NCBI RefSeq assembly: GCF_000204055.1
Contig: NW_006768818.1
Span: 519,526 to 583,525, forward strand
Direction of reading: 5' to 3'
DNA: 64,000 nucleotides
From: Melampsora larici-populina 98AG31
Taxonomy: Eukaryota; Basidiomycota; Pucciniomycetes; Pucciniales; Melampsoraceae
A program made the translations under genes and the position numbers. Shown piece by piece: positions 1-11,123 of the stretch (position 1 is its first letter; every line of letters begins with the position of its first letter). The notes under the pieces were generated by a model. The model made no database searches and had not been told where the DNA came from. It worked only from the letters and a program-made list of their open reading frames with translations.

Positions 1-294
1 GACTCACTCCACCCCTTCACTCACTAGTTCCATTTTGATCTGATTCAACGCCTCACGCCACCGTTCCCAGGATCATGTGTTCAATCAATCCTGGATTCAT
101 CACCTCCCCACCACAGATGGAACACGACCCCTGGATGAGGGTTTGAGGGCCTGCCTGTGGTCCATCCGAGTTCCAAATACTCTATATATTGATTATATTC
201 TGGTAAGTTTCTTTTGACCTTCCCACTCGAATCATAAATAACTCTCACTGACCGATACCTTTTTCGATTCAATTTCATTCTAAATCCCGTCTTG

Positions 295-3200
295 ATGGCC
301 ATCACCAAATCAACTTCCCAATCCCAAACGTCGTCCAAAAGCGCTGGACTTCAAGTTCCAAGTGTCACCAGTTCTAGAACGCTCAGACCACCCAGCCCTG
401 CTCGATTGCAGCCGGGATTTGTGGCGACTCCCAACGACTCGCGTACCACAATCATCCTGCCTTCCAGCTCAGAGGGCAACCTTGGTTCACCTGGCCCTCT
501 TCTTGATCGGTCCGCATCACCTCGACCACCTGTTACAAAACAAAAGAAACTTAGCAAAGGCACAGTCGCATCCAAACCTAATGGCCAAGGAAAAGTAAGT
601 AGCTTCCTTCTCAGTATGATGATATGAAACCATTTGACTGACCGCATGGTTTGCTTTTTAGGCTCGCTCGTCAACCAGCAAGCGAGCCCGATCACCATCC
701 GGAAGCTCTAGAGGTAACTCAGCCTCACCCCGACCGAAGAAGAAGTCAAAAGACAGTGTAAGTCTTTTGATCACTTCATATGTCCTTCTTACAAACGTAC
801 TGACCTCTGATCCTTTCCATATACACCACGGGGCGGCTGGCACATGAAGATCAGGTGAAATGTGACTCAGCCAATAAATCCCGGGCTGTCCACACGATGC
901 CACATCTACTGGCTACACATGAAAGCCAGTGTGACCATCACCCAACATGACCCTGTGACCACAAGGTGATGGCTCACCTGTTCATCACGTGAGTCTTCTT
1001 CTTCTCACCTGATGAACAGGTGAGATGACTCACCATGTCAGGGTGTGAGCCAAGCTTTGCAACAACCAGGTGAGACAGCTCACACTCATATAGTGTAAAC
1101 AACCTGTATTCAGCTGGTGAGCATTGAGCTCATTCCAGTGCTATAAGCTCTTCCAGCCTCATTATGGCTCCATAGCCAGCCCATTCAAATCAGGTAAGGA
1201 TTTTGTTGGCAATGTATAATGATAACAAATCTATTATTCGCATTGACACAAACTAAATACAATGGCACAGATATGCAAGAAATAATATCAAAAGAAGACA
1301 GGAGAATAAAATCTTGGGTGATCTGTTTTTAGTACTTCACAATTTGATTTTATTGATCATTGCTGTGGAACATAATCATCAAGCAATCAATCAATTGAAT
1401 CAATTGATGAGAGTGAAGAGGAAAATCGAGATGATGGAAAACTTACCACCTAGGAGATCGATCAGTGTACCAGGCTATCAGAAAAGAACAAAAATGATGA
1501 CCTGACTTCGATATGGACAATGCGAACAGAAGCAATGATCAAAACGACATCAGCCGTGAGGATGATGAAAATGAGATAGAGAAGAAAGGCACACCAAGAC
1601 AGATTTCTATATGTATCAATCAATCAAATAACTTCAATATGGACAATGCAAACATAATCACTCATTAGAATGAACTCAAACTTTAAGCTGGTTTGAATGA
1701 GATCGCAAAGAAAAAGACTTACGGAATAGATCGATTGACCGAAAGATTTTGATGTGAAGCGTGCGAAGAGAAGCACAGTCAGTAAATGTGAATCATGACA
1801 GATAACATGAGTGAAAAGAGCAAAGAGAACATGATATCAGTGCAGTAAAGAGATACAGGGAGAATGAAAATGGATGATTACTTAGCTCTGAAGGTGAGTC
1901 GTGATTAATGGGATGGTGTAGGGTGTCCTTGACCGCTGAAGTGCGGACTGGGAAGAGTTGACAAACTTCAACAACTAGATGCCTGTGACAGGTGCCTGTG
2001 ACGTCACACTTGACATCATACCAAAGCCAAAATTGAAGATGACACCAAGCTGTCACATTTACGCAGCCTTCTTTTCAGAACACAGGCTTCAAAAGGTTTG
2101 GGTTCAAGTCTTGCCATGTGATGCAACAAATTTTGTAATGCACAACTTGTTACTCCTCTCGCTTCCTCTTTGTCATGTTTAGCTTTCTCACATATTGAGC
2201 TGTCTCATCTGGTGGGTTTTTTTCTTCCTCCTTGCCATTCCACCTCCTCAACTTGACACTAACAGACTTGTCTCTTGATTGCTATAGCCATGAAATTCAG
2301 TTGTTCTCCACGGCCTTGAAGGTATCATTGTTGATTTGAATCATTCAAGTATTTTCCATTCTCCACATCATCTTTTACCTTTTGTTGTTGTTTGTCGATT
2401 GAGTGTGTTTTTATATTGATTGCCCGTCAGTAAGTCTTTTAATCTTTCTTTTTTATTTCATCTTACACTTAATATCTCTCGGCATGATGCAATCAACTTA
2501 CGTCTTTGTCCTTGTTTGTGTTTTGTGCTTTCTTTTTCAATAGTGTAAGCCATGGTATTGATATAGCATTTTTTGAAAACCCCACTTCGAATGTAGAGCA
2601 CAATTAGGATGCTTAGGTACACTCAATGTCATTGACATCTATCATTGTTATAATAGAGATGCAGAATATCGAGAATCATCTCAAATATGAACTGTTTTCA
2701 TGGAGCTGAAGAGACAAAGACAGAGCCGATATTGTGTCATGTGAGATACATCCAAAAAAATAAAAAAGTATCCAGAAACCTGTTTTCTCCGAAGTCTTCT
2801 ACTTATGTTGTTGAGGAGTCATATTTTTTCAGTTCATCTCTTATGTAGGTTAAGTACAAAAGAATAGCCACATGCTCAGCACCCGATTTGAGATTGTATG
2901 ACCCAAATACAAGCTTGTTCTGGCGCTGAGCACCTGGGTTTCAGGTCATCCTCACACAAATTGACTCACCCGCCAATCAGCTAGTAAGCCATGTTGTTGT
3001 AATGTGTATATATCTGGATGCGTGAAGGCCAGGTGACAGCCTGGGTGAGGGCCACATGGCCTCCATCACGTTCCTGTCACCTGAAAACCTCCTGCAATTT
3101 CACAGCCACACCACACGATGCCACTATGCCTTGTTTCAGGTGGGCTCAGTTCAAAGCCGCCCCGTGGTGTAGGTCTACGAGGTACCTCGCGATGTTGACT

Positions 3201-5924
3201 TGTCTCAAGGCTCTGATATCGAGATAGTCGGGACCAACAATGGACCAGGTTATATGGAGGTTCGAAGTGCTCGTGTGCAGGAACTTCTCAAGTTCTATGA
3301 ACCACCAGTGGTAAGCCTTCCTCTTGTGTTCAATCTTTCAAAACGTTCCCCTGACTTGTTCCTTGATCTGATGCAATTATCTAGGGTCGAAGTTACAAGT
3401 GTCGTTGGTGCAAGCAGTCGTTCTTGCGTCACGACTCTTCCTACTGGAATTTATGGGGTCACCGCGATGGCAACAATAAACGACCTGTGTGTACCATGCG
3501 CCATAAAGCAATTCGAGCTGGTTTCAAGCTCCCACCATCCTACCATGAACAGATGGAACTCGAAAATAAGAAGAAATCGACTTTGGACGCCTTCCTTAGT
3601 GGACCCGTATTTTCTGTTGATCTATTGAATATGATCCTTGTGATCTGGATTGTGCGTCATGCGCTCCCCTGGATACGATTTCACAACCCGGCTTTGCGTG
3701 CCGCTTTCTATTCCGTCAATCGTAGTGCGGTTATTCGATCGACTGCTTGGGCCACCAAGCAGTCTGTCCAACTCCATGTGTCCTTACACCAAAAGGCCAT
3801 CAATACTCTTAAGGTAAGTAGATCATTCCATCTTATATAATATGACTAACACAGGCTGATCCTGTTTCATCAAACTTATGATAGCAAAACAAAGGGAAGT
3901 TTTGATTGATTCACGATGTTTGGACGACGAAAGGGAATCGCTATGCCTTCGTTGGGGCAACAGCAAATTATATCAGTGATGATTGGGAATATAAATCAAC
4001 CCATCTCACCCTCAAGATGGTGGGATGGCGTCATTTTGGGGTTTTGCTTGCCAGACCGATCGGTCGGTTCTTAGTCCGACATGGACTTCATAAAAAGATA
4101 AGTAATCTTTTGTTTTCTTCTTGATCTTTATATTCTTTTTACTCAATCGATTGCTTACCTATGTTGAAATCTTGATTACCTCTTAGCGCGGACAACCGAC
4201 AGTGGAGGAAATAACACCACAATGGCCTCTGAACTGAAGGCAATGTTTGCAGCCGCTGATGATCCGGTACACTGGCAGAGTCGAACTCATCACGTGCGAT
4301 GTTACGCTCATAAACTAAATCTTGTTGTGGGGCACGGACTCAAAGCCCTCGGTCAGAAGGTAGGTGGTTCCAAGCCATCTATACCTCATGGGGTATCTCT
4401 TCCTATCCCAGGTCTGGAGATCAACAATGGCGAAGATTGCGTCGACTTTCAAGATTCTGATACCAAATCCGAGGATGACCACGGATTACCTCAGCAACCG
4501 GACGGCGTCGATGATGAAGATAGTCATCAAGATGGAGAAGAGGAAGAGTACCTATTAGATGAACATGACGTAGTTGCAGTGGCGCTTCACAAGGTCAGTG
4601 TTTGCAAACTCGTTTGCTTATCGTTTTCATGAAAACTAATATGCCATCGTGTTTGCAGGTGGACACTGTCTCAGGTCAGATTGCGAGCAGCGCCGCCCGT
4701 CGAAATGACTTTAAGACACGTGCCATTCGTTTAGGATACAAGGGGCGCATGTTGAAAAGGCCTTGCAAGACGCGTTGGAATAGTCACTATGAAAGTCGCA
4801 AGCTGGCATGTGAGGCACAGGAGGTGAGTTCAATCTTATATATTATATTTTCTCATTCTTTTATCTATGTTGCTTTATTTTCTCTTACTCTCCATTCTCT
4901 TTCTAGGTTATCAACTCGATGATTGCGGCAGACCAAAAGGCCTGTTTTTTCAAAGGTGTCACGATATCGGCTTCAGAGTGGCATGCCGTTGAGTTGGTGA
5001 ACAAAGTTCTCAAGGTTTGTTCATTTCCTTTATCTCTCATTTTTGATTATTGTCAATACTAATTTCACCTCTATCATGTAGACTTTCGTTGATGCAACCG
5101 CTCGAGTAGAGGGTGATGGGCCTACTGGCTGCATCCTCTTGGCTGAATATAAGCGGGTCATTAACGAACTCAAGCAACACCAAGCCGAAGCATCCATCCT
5201 TGCCAGTCTTGATCATGCCATCGAGGTAATGATCAAGTGGCTGACCAATTACCAAGAAGAGGCTGCCAACTCTGATGCCATAGTCCTCGCCACGATACTC
5301 AACCCGCGCTTCCGAGGCAAATTCTTCAACCTTCACTATTCCGATCATGAAGTCTCATCACAGCTGATTATTGAGAACGCATTCAACTCCGTTGTGGACG
5401 AAAAGAAGATCCACGAACCAACTCCACCACCTGAGGATGAGAATGAGACTGCCAATGCCGACGAATTTGATGTTTTTGGAACATCAGACAAAGGGCCAAC
5501 TCAGACTTCAACTTCAGAGCTCGACAAATATTTACAAGGTAAATATCCAATCAGAAGAGACCAAACTCCTCTACAATGGTGGAAGGTATGTTAATTCTTC
5601 TTCCTCATTTTCTTTCTTTCAGTCCTGACTAACATTCGATCTCATCTACAGGAACACAAAAGTCATTTCCCTATCCTAGCGGAACTTGCCCGTGATTACT
5701 TATTGATTTTGGCTACTTCATGTGCATGCAAGAGGACATTTTCAGCCGCGGCCGATGTGTGTACCCCATCAAGAGGTAGTATGTTACCCAAAACTATGGA
5801 GCGCCTTGTTGGCTCCCAAGCGTGGTTGAAGGAGGGAATGGTTCCTGATGGAGTATTTGAAGAAGCTGCCCGAGCGCTTCAAGCCTATGTTGAAGCTATG
5901 GCAAAGTCTAAGAAACCCCAATAG
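295..5924 (+). pseudogene. hAT transposase gene with BED zinc finger, one in-frame TGA
   Basis: A DNA transposase of the hAT superfamily. By hand the exons are 295-594, 662-757, 3173-3310, 3385-3813, 3885-4101, 4187-4593, 4659-4823, 4907-5014, 5082-5585 and 5652-5924; all introns are GT..AG and the sum is 879 codons in one frame. The N-terminus is Ser/Pro-rich with a basic RPKKKSK patch. A BED-like finger (CRWC, then WGH and later Cys/His) lies in exon 4. Exon 5 carries the core block LIHDVWTTKGNRYAF and exon 6 TTDSGGNNTTMASE. The last exon carries the hAT dimerisation region (CACKRTFSAAADVCTPSRG). A TGA at 3903-3905 in exon 5, just before LIHDVW, closes the frame, so the copy is probably dead unless suppressed. 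The ATG at 295 is the first in frame. Family assignment is established knowledge; the exon model is inference. Confidence 0.85.
822..3171. mobile_element. Non-autonomous TA-flanked DNA transposon inside hAT intron 2
   Basis: The sequence CACCACGGGGCGGCT at 824-838 is repeated in exact inverted form at 3155-3169, and both ends are flanked by TA (822-823 and 3170-3171), as for elements that duplicate TA. Near both ends there are several copies of CAGGTGA/TCACCTG on both strands, which look like subterminal transposase-binding sites. No long reading frame is present, so it would depend on a transposase elsewhere. It lies wholly inside an intron of the hAT gene. Superfamily (Tc1/mariner-like or PIF-like) is not decided. 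Confidence 0.8.
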
Positions 5925-7121
5925 ATACTGTTCTCTTTTACTGTTATCTTTTTCTCGCTCTACAAAAACGTTTGGTTTTGGTTTTATACTTTTTTTCCCC
6001 CAACGTCTCATAACTTTTCCCGACTGTCTTTTATGTTTTAAAGACACATTATCATACATGATATGGAATACATACACAATTAAGTTTCTTGCCTTCTGAC
6101 TCCAACCTGACCAATGCGCTATATATCGGACAAAAAGCGAATTCTTCGCTTCGATATTTTGTAAGTTTTTTTACCTCAAAAGTAGCGATGTCATAGGGGA
6201 GTGAGCCATAGCGCCAACTCCGCAGCGCAATGAAATTGGGTTTATTTTCATTGCGTTTCGGAGCGGTTCGGGTATTGCCATCTGATAGAGTGAATAAAGT
6301 TGGTAGGAAGGTTGTTCTGTTCAATTGATTTCTTTGGGAAATCTTCTTTCTTGACCTGGGGATCCAGTTTGAACAGTAATAAAATTTTTGTCAGCAGTTT
6401 TTCTCCACAGGTGTTTGTTCTCCAAAAATGATTTTTTCATGAGTCTGTTTTCCATGTTCATGAGAAGATTGCCTGATTTTGAAATTGATGCACTTTTACA
6501 CAGCCAACAAATTTACCTTGGATTGGCACAAGACAATACTTTGGGTCAAAACATTGGACAAGATCTGCCGGAGGATTTGCACCCAATGATGCCTCAGATT
6601 CTGGAGCCTAGCGTTTGTGGTGCTGATAAGAACCAGGGAGCTGTCGACTTCAGCATTGTTGATGCTTTGGACAATCTCAGTGTTTGTCATATCCTTAAAG
6701 GGCACTAATCCTGGGGTCTTGAGGATGATGAGTGTAGTAGCTTTGAATTTGCTGATTTTGACATTCTTTGGGAAGTTTAGGAGTCGAAGTTTCCCGAACT
6801 TTGAGTGTGTTCAGGGTAGGGATTTGTCGAGGTTTGGCCGGAAGTGATTGACTTGTTGGTGGGGTGTTCAATTGTTTGGCTTTCAGACTTCAAATCTCTT
6901 CTGATTGTTTCACATGGACATCATACCATCATTTGGTTGAAGACTTCTTTCCAATAAAGAGATCAGGTTGTACATGATTTGATCTGTGATCATACGGGAG
7001 CAGGGGGGATTGGTGGTTTCTAAGAGAATATTTGATGGAAGTTTCTTTTTTAAAGAAGAGAAGGTAAGATGAGCCTGTGAGCCAATATCAATGCAACACC
7101 CGGCATTCAAAATAGAAAATG
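5925..7121. other. Intergenic stretch between hAT and Ngaro-like element
   Basis: Apart from the hairpin at 6218-6263 it contains an open stretch 6388-6708 (106 codons, plus strand) without a recognisable domain. The possible peptide is mildly acidic in its second half and may be a gene relic or chance. Nothing else could be supported here. Confidence 0.4.
6218..6263. repeat. Imperfect inverted repeat (hairpin)
   Basis: CTCCGCAGCGCAATGAAA at 6218-6235 is matched in inverted form by TTTCATTGCGTTTCGGAG near 6246-6263, with about three mismatches and a short loop. It lies about 300 bp after the hAT stop codon. It could be a small relic element or part of the hAT 3' end; the sequence does not decide this. 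Confidence 0.5.
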
Positions 7122-7255
7122 AGAAATGTGAAGTTTTCAAACTCACAAAACTTAGTATAAAATATACTAAAGCAGGCGCAGTGTTTTGGGCAAATCCCAA
7201 GGCTAAACGCCAAGGGAGATAAAATTGCTTAAAACAAAACATAAGATCACACCCT
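7122..7255. repeat. Terminal copy of the 134-bp split direct repeat (3' end of element)
   Basis: 134 bp, matching 7777-7910 without visible difference; begins AGAAATGTGAAG and ends ATCACACCCT. In sense orientation it is the outer 3' terminal repeat (B2). Confidence 0.9.
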
Positions 7256-7539
7256 ACGGGGTGGCTAGCGGAACTTGAAACCACACTGACACAACAACAA
7301 CAAACAGCCCTTAACCAAAACAAAAAACAAGAACCGTAAATAACTAAAATAAAAATCTGAATAAAATAGTACAACCAGACCTCTTCTCTTCTCACATCTT
7401 TTTTTTTTTTTTTAAAAAAAAACTAAATAAACTCGCTATAACCTGAACAAAACACTAAATGACTCAAATAAATGAAAACTAAAGAACTTAAAATTGATAA
7501 GAAGCAACCTAATAAAAGGGAATAGAAGGGTGGGCGGGT

Positions 7540-7778
7540 GTAAAAAAGTAACACTAGAGAAAGAGATAGCTAGAGATTTTGAAAGAAATCGATAGTGAAC
7601 GCTATGGGAATGAATTTTAAATGAGATTCAGAAAGGTGGTAAACAGCATGACATCACAGCTGCAGATCTGCAAGATATAAACCAAGGTCCGACCCGTTAG
7701 TAAAGTTTACACACATGTTCAAAAGCCCGAATCACCATTCACATTCTCATCCGTTAATATCGAGATACCAACAACTAG
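7540..7778. repeat. Internal copy of the 239-bp split direct repeat
   Basis: Matches 12786-13024 over 239 bp with one substitution noticed (CATTCTCATC against CATTCCCATC). It abuts the 134-bp repeat at 7777, forming the composite inner repeat (B1A2) typical of split-repeat elements and needed for circle formation and reintegration. Confidence 0.9.
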
Positions 7779-7910
7779 AAATGTGAAGTTTTCAAACTCA
7801 CAAAACTTAGTATAAAATATACTAAAGCAGGCGCAGTGTTTTGGGCAAATCCCAAGGCTAAACGCCAAGGGAGATAAAATTGCTTAAAACAAAACATAAG
7901 ATCACACCCT
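7777..7910. repeat. Internal copy of the 134-bp split direct repeat
   Basis: Second copy of 7122-7255, placed directly after the 239-bp repeat and about 250 bp beyond the recombinase stop codon. Confidence 0.9.
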
Positions 7911-8157
7911 CTCCGACCCGCCTATAAATCGTATAAGGAGAGTGGTGAAGTAGGAGAGGGTGAAAGGACGTAAAAGGACCAAAGAAACATTGTTAGTTGC
8001 TTAATCAAACCTAAAACACTGTACTTGAAAGTACAGAAAGAACAAGGCGTAGAAGCCATTGACCATATCACACAGGCATAAAAGCCATTAACCCGTGAAC
8101 AAAGTAGACGAGGCATAGAAGCCATAGACCAGTCTAAAAACACGGACAAAACTTACT

Positions 8158-9198
8158 TTAAGAAAAGATAACTTTTGATCCAACATGAGCAACACTACCA
8201 ATCACATGGTTCTGATTCTCAGGTAAGCGTAACGCCACATGTCCTCGAACGTAAATCAAAAATGCCTCAGAGGACCAGTGGCCAGCATCTTTGATATAAT
8301 CCATAGTGGCACCCGCTTGCGCCAGCGCCGTGGCACCACTGGAACGTAACGAATGTCCAGAAAATGATTTGTTGAAATGTGAATGAAACCGAGATAAAAA
8401 CCAGGATCGAGTTGGAACAGAACCATCCGATGTTACGAAAAGTTCAGATGAAGTGATGAAATCTGAATCCCTCTCTCGAAGGTATGATTTCAAACGTCGA
8501 ACAGGACAGGCTGAAGAATTGAAAAATTGTTGAATGACCACTGGAGCACCGAGATAATTTTTGTCGCCTTTTGAATAAGGTAGTTGATACTGAAAAAACT
8601 TTTTACACAATGATAATTTGAGAGAAGATCGTAAAATGACTCTTCTTTCGTCGAAATATTTTTTGGAATCTGGGATTGTTAGTTCACCTAATCTATGAAG
8701 GCCAGCAAACCCAACGCATAACATAGCTAAGAAAAGCTTATCATCATAACTGGAAGATAATTTTAAAACCACTGATTCGAGTTGATCCACGGTGAGGGGA
8801 TTCTTTCTGACAACTGGCTTTGAATAATTTTGTAAACATGACTTCATTGTGTCCTTTACGTCCTGATGGCTAGTTTTGCAGACGACCGAAGGAAATTCTA
8901 ACTTAAAAATGTGCTTGATACCAATTAAATAAGCTCGAACGGATCTTGGGGATAACATTTGACAAAAACAAGTAACGAAATCGCAAAGATTTCTCTTGTT
9001 GGGAGCTAAAGGAATTTTAAAATGAACACAGAATTTAGTAAACGCTCTGAAACCTGACTTATATTTATCTAGAGAAATTGGTTGAATAGTAGAGCAACGA
9101 TGATGATCAGATAACTTTTGTAACTCCTCCAAAGAAACATTTGGAATGGCGTTCTTTGGATTCTTCAATACCAGTTTTGTAGACTTGGATCTACCCAT
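8158..9198 (-). CDS. Tyrosine recombinase of Ngaro-like retrotransposon
   Basis: 346 aa, intact. It would integrate the circular cDNA of the element by site-specific recombination. An N-terminal core-binding region (about residues 30-130) precedes the catalytic domain. Catalytic residues visible: Arg in GFAGLHRLGEL, the H-x-x-R motif in GHSLRSSGATALAQAG, a later His/Trp in DAGHWSS and the nucleophile Tyr in FLIYVRGH. The ATG at 9196-9198 overlaps the end of the RT/RNase H frame by 34 bp in another frame, so translation probably depends on reinitiation or a frameshift. Position after RNase H is as in other Ngaro elements. No defect was seen. Confidence 0.93.
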   Translation of the reverse strand: MGRSKSTKLVLKNPKNAIPNVSLEELQKLSDHHRCSTIQPISLDKYKSGFRAFTKFCVHFKIPLAPNKRNLCDFVTCFCQMLSPRSVRAYLIGIKHIFKLEFPSVVCKTSHQDVKDTMKSCLQNYSKPVVRKNPLTVDQLESVVLKLSSSYDDKLFLAMLCVGFAGLHRLGELTIPDSKKYFDERRVILRSSLKLSLCKKFFQYQLPYSKGDKNYLGAPVVIQQFFNSSACPVRRLKSYLRERDSDFITSSELFVTSDGSVPTRSWFLSRFHSHFNKSFSGHSLRSSGATALAQAGATMDYIKDAGHWSSEAFLIYVRGHVALRLPENQNHVIGSVAHVGSKVIFS

Positions 9199-11123
9199 AA
9201 TCGAGCGGAATTGTTGAAAACTGATAAATTTGAATCTTTTCCTCCAGAAGAAAGAGAGGAGTCAATAAATAAACATTCAATAGAACTAGCACCGATTGCA
9301 TGACATAAGATCTCTAAGTCTTTAGGAGATAAGATTGTGTCCTGACGAGACAAATAATCTGCTTCTGAATTTAAATCTCCTGCAACACGCATAACTTTTA
9401 CGTCCACCTTTGCTTCCACCAATCGTTTAACGCCATGACGAAACAGAGGTCTCACAATCTTGTTCGGCGCATGTGAGCTGAATAAGTCAACCACGTTCCT
9501 GTTGTCCGAGTGAATGAAAATCTTCTTTGAGCCATTGTTAATTCCTAAATCAATTGCCGAAATAACACCTAACAACTCCGCCCAAAAGATATTACGAGGA
9601 GGAGGGGGTAAAACGAAATATTTGCCCAATTTTGTGGCTGGTTCCCAAATACCCACACCGGTCATGCACGCGTCCGTAAAAAATTCTGAGTCAGCGTCAG
9701 CTAAACCCCAATGAGACGCTTCCAACATTCGAATCCCACTGCTGTTCCTGAAAAACTCAGTCAACCAACGTAAGTCATTCTGATTTTCTTTATTCAACGG
9801 AATTTGAAGAAAACGATGATCCTTATTTCCTGATTTTTCATACAGGCTTTGCAAAGCAAATCTCCCCCAAGGCATTGAGGTACATGCCCAGGATGCATGA
9901 CCTAAGAGAGATTGCCAATCGTTCAAAGAGTGTTTTGGTTTCGAAACAAAATCTTCTAAAGTTTTGACTAAAAGCAATTTCTTGTCCGGATGTAAGCACA
10001 TAATCATTTTTTGAGAATCAATGATGTGACCTATTATTTCCAATACCGGTCCATGAAGCTGTTTTTTCCATACCCAAGGAAAACCTAAGATGTCGAATAA
10101 GTTTAACAATTTTGCCTGTTGAAGCGGAATCCGATGATCTTTGAAGGTGAAGAAATGTTTTGCCGAACACACACACCACACATCGTCCATCATGTTATTC
10201 ATGTACTTGATGTCAAAAACAAATTCAGCAATCCACAAGACTAAAGAAAACACCCCACACCATATGTGAGGCGAAGCTGAATGACCGAATGTCATGTCGT
10301 AATCCACTCTTTTCTTATTTCCCTTAATTCTCAGGATCTGACGCATCTGATATTGAGTGTGTAGAGGAATCGTTCGAAATGCTGTTTCAATATCTGATTT
10401 AAACAATGTAACTTCACCAAATTGTTTCTTCATTTCTATCAAGAAAGGAATCCAAGTCTTCAGTGAATCATATGCAACCGGAATATCTTCTTTTTTGACA
10501 AGATCATTCGGAGACGGTCGACCGGCGCTCATATTTGTACAGACTCACATCTTGGTTGAATCTTTTTTCGAAACCATCAATAAGGGAATCACTTTCATAC
10601 CTTCTAATAATGTCGTGAACTCTTTTGAATATCTTCCCTTATCAATCTCCTCTTGACATTGAGATTCTAACAATTCTTGATTATCCGAGGAAATCTGATT
10701 TGGTCCATCTACAATTCTTCCATCAGGTAAAGACGAGTTTGGCCAAAAACCTTTCCGCAGACCTTTCATTACTGACTCCACAAATGGACGATTTGGATGA
10801 TTAATCAGCAATGTTTCAAACTTGTCTACCTTGATTGGAGTGACGATCTTAAATAAATCCGGATATTGTTGAATGGCAAAATCCGCGTGGATGTCTTCTG
10901 ACAACGGTGGAGCGTCCGGAAAAGGCAAGGCATAAAAACTTGAATTGATTGCTGGCGAATACCCTAGAGGATTAATACCGTCCCAAGAATAGCCTTGAAG
11001 AAATTTCTGAGAGATCATTCCCGTATCCACTGAAAGCTGTTCGGACGTGACATTTGAATTCATCGGCCATCTGTCAACAGGATCATAGACACACAGTTCT
11101 TGATGGACCATGTCCTCAGACAT
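9165..11123 (-). pseudogene. Reverse transcriptase-RNase H of Ngaro-like element, one in-frame TGA
   Basis: One reading frame from ATG 11121-11123 to the stop at 9165-9167, interrupted by TGA at 10545-10547 between KKDSTKM and VCTNMSAGRPSPND, where related proteins have Arg. RT motif A is seen as FKSDIETAFRTIPLH and the catalytic pair as NMMDDVW. RNase H follows with FTDAC, AELLG, HSDN and LNSEADYLSR, giving the D-E-D-D set. The start codon overlaps the gag stop (ATGTCTGA), suggesting coupled translation. Everything except the single TGA is open, so the break is young or tolerated. The CGA-to-TGA origin of the stop is inference. Confidence 0.9.

Noticed and set aside
1..6210. Terminal inverted repeat of the first hAT element between the window start (GACTCACTCC) and about 6197 (GGGGAGTGAGCC)
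   Set aside because: Only about ten bases agree, the left side touches the window edge, and no 8-bp duplication can be tested.
6910..7395. A 161-codon minus-strand frame overlapping the Ngaro terminal repeat
   Set aside because: It crosses the element boundary at 7122 and lacks any domain; taken as chance.
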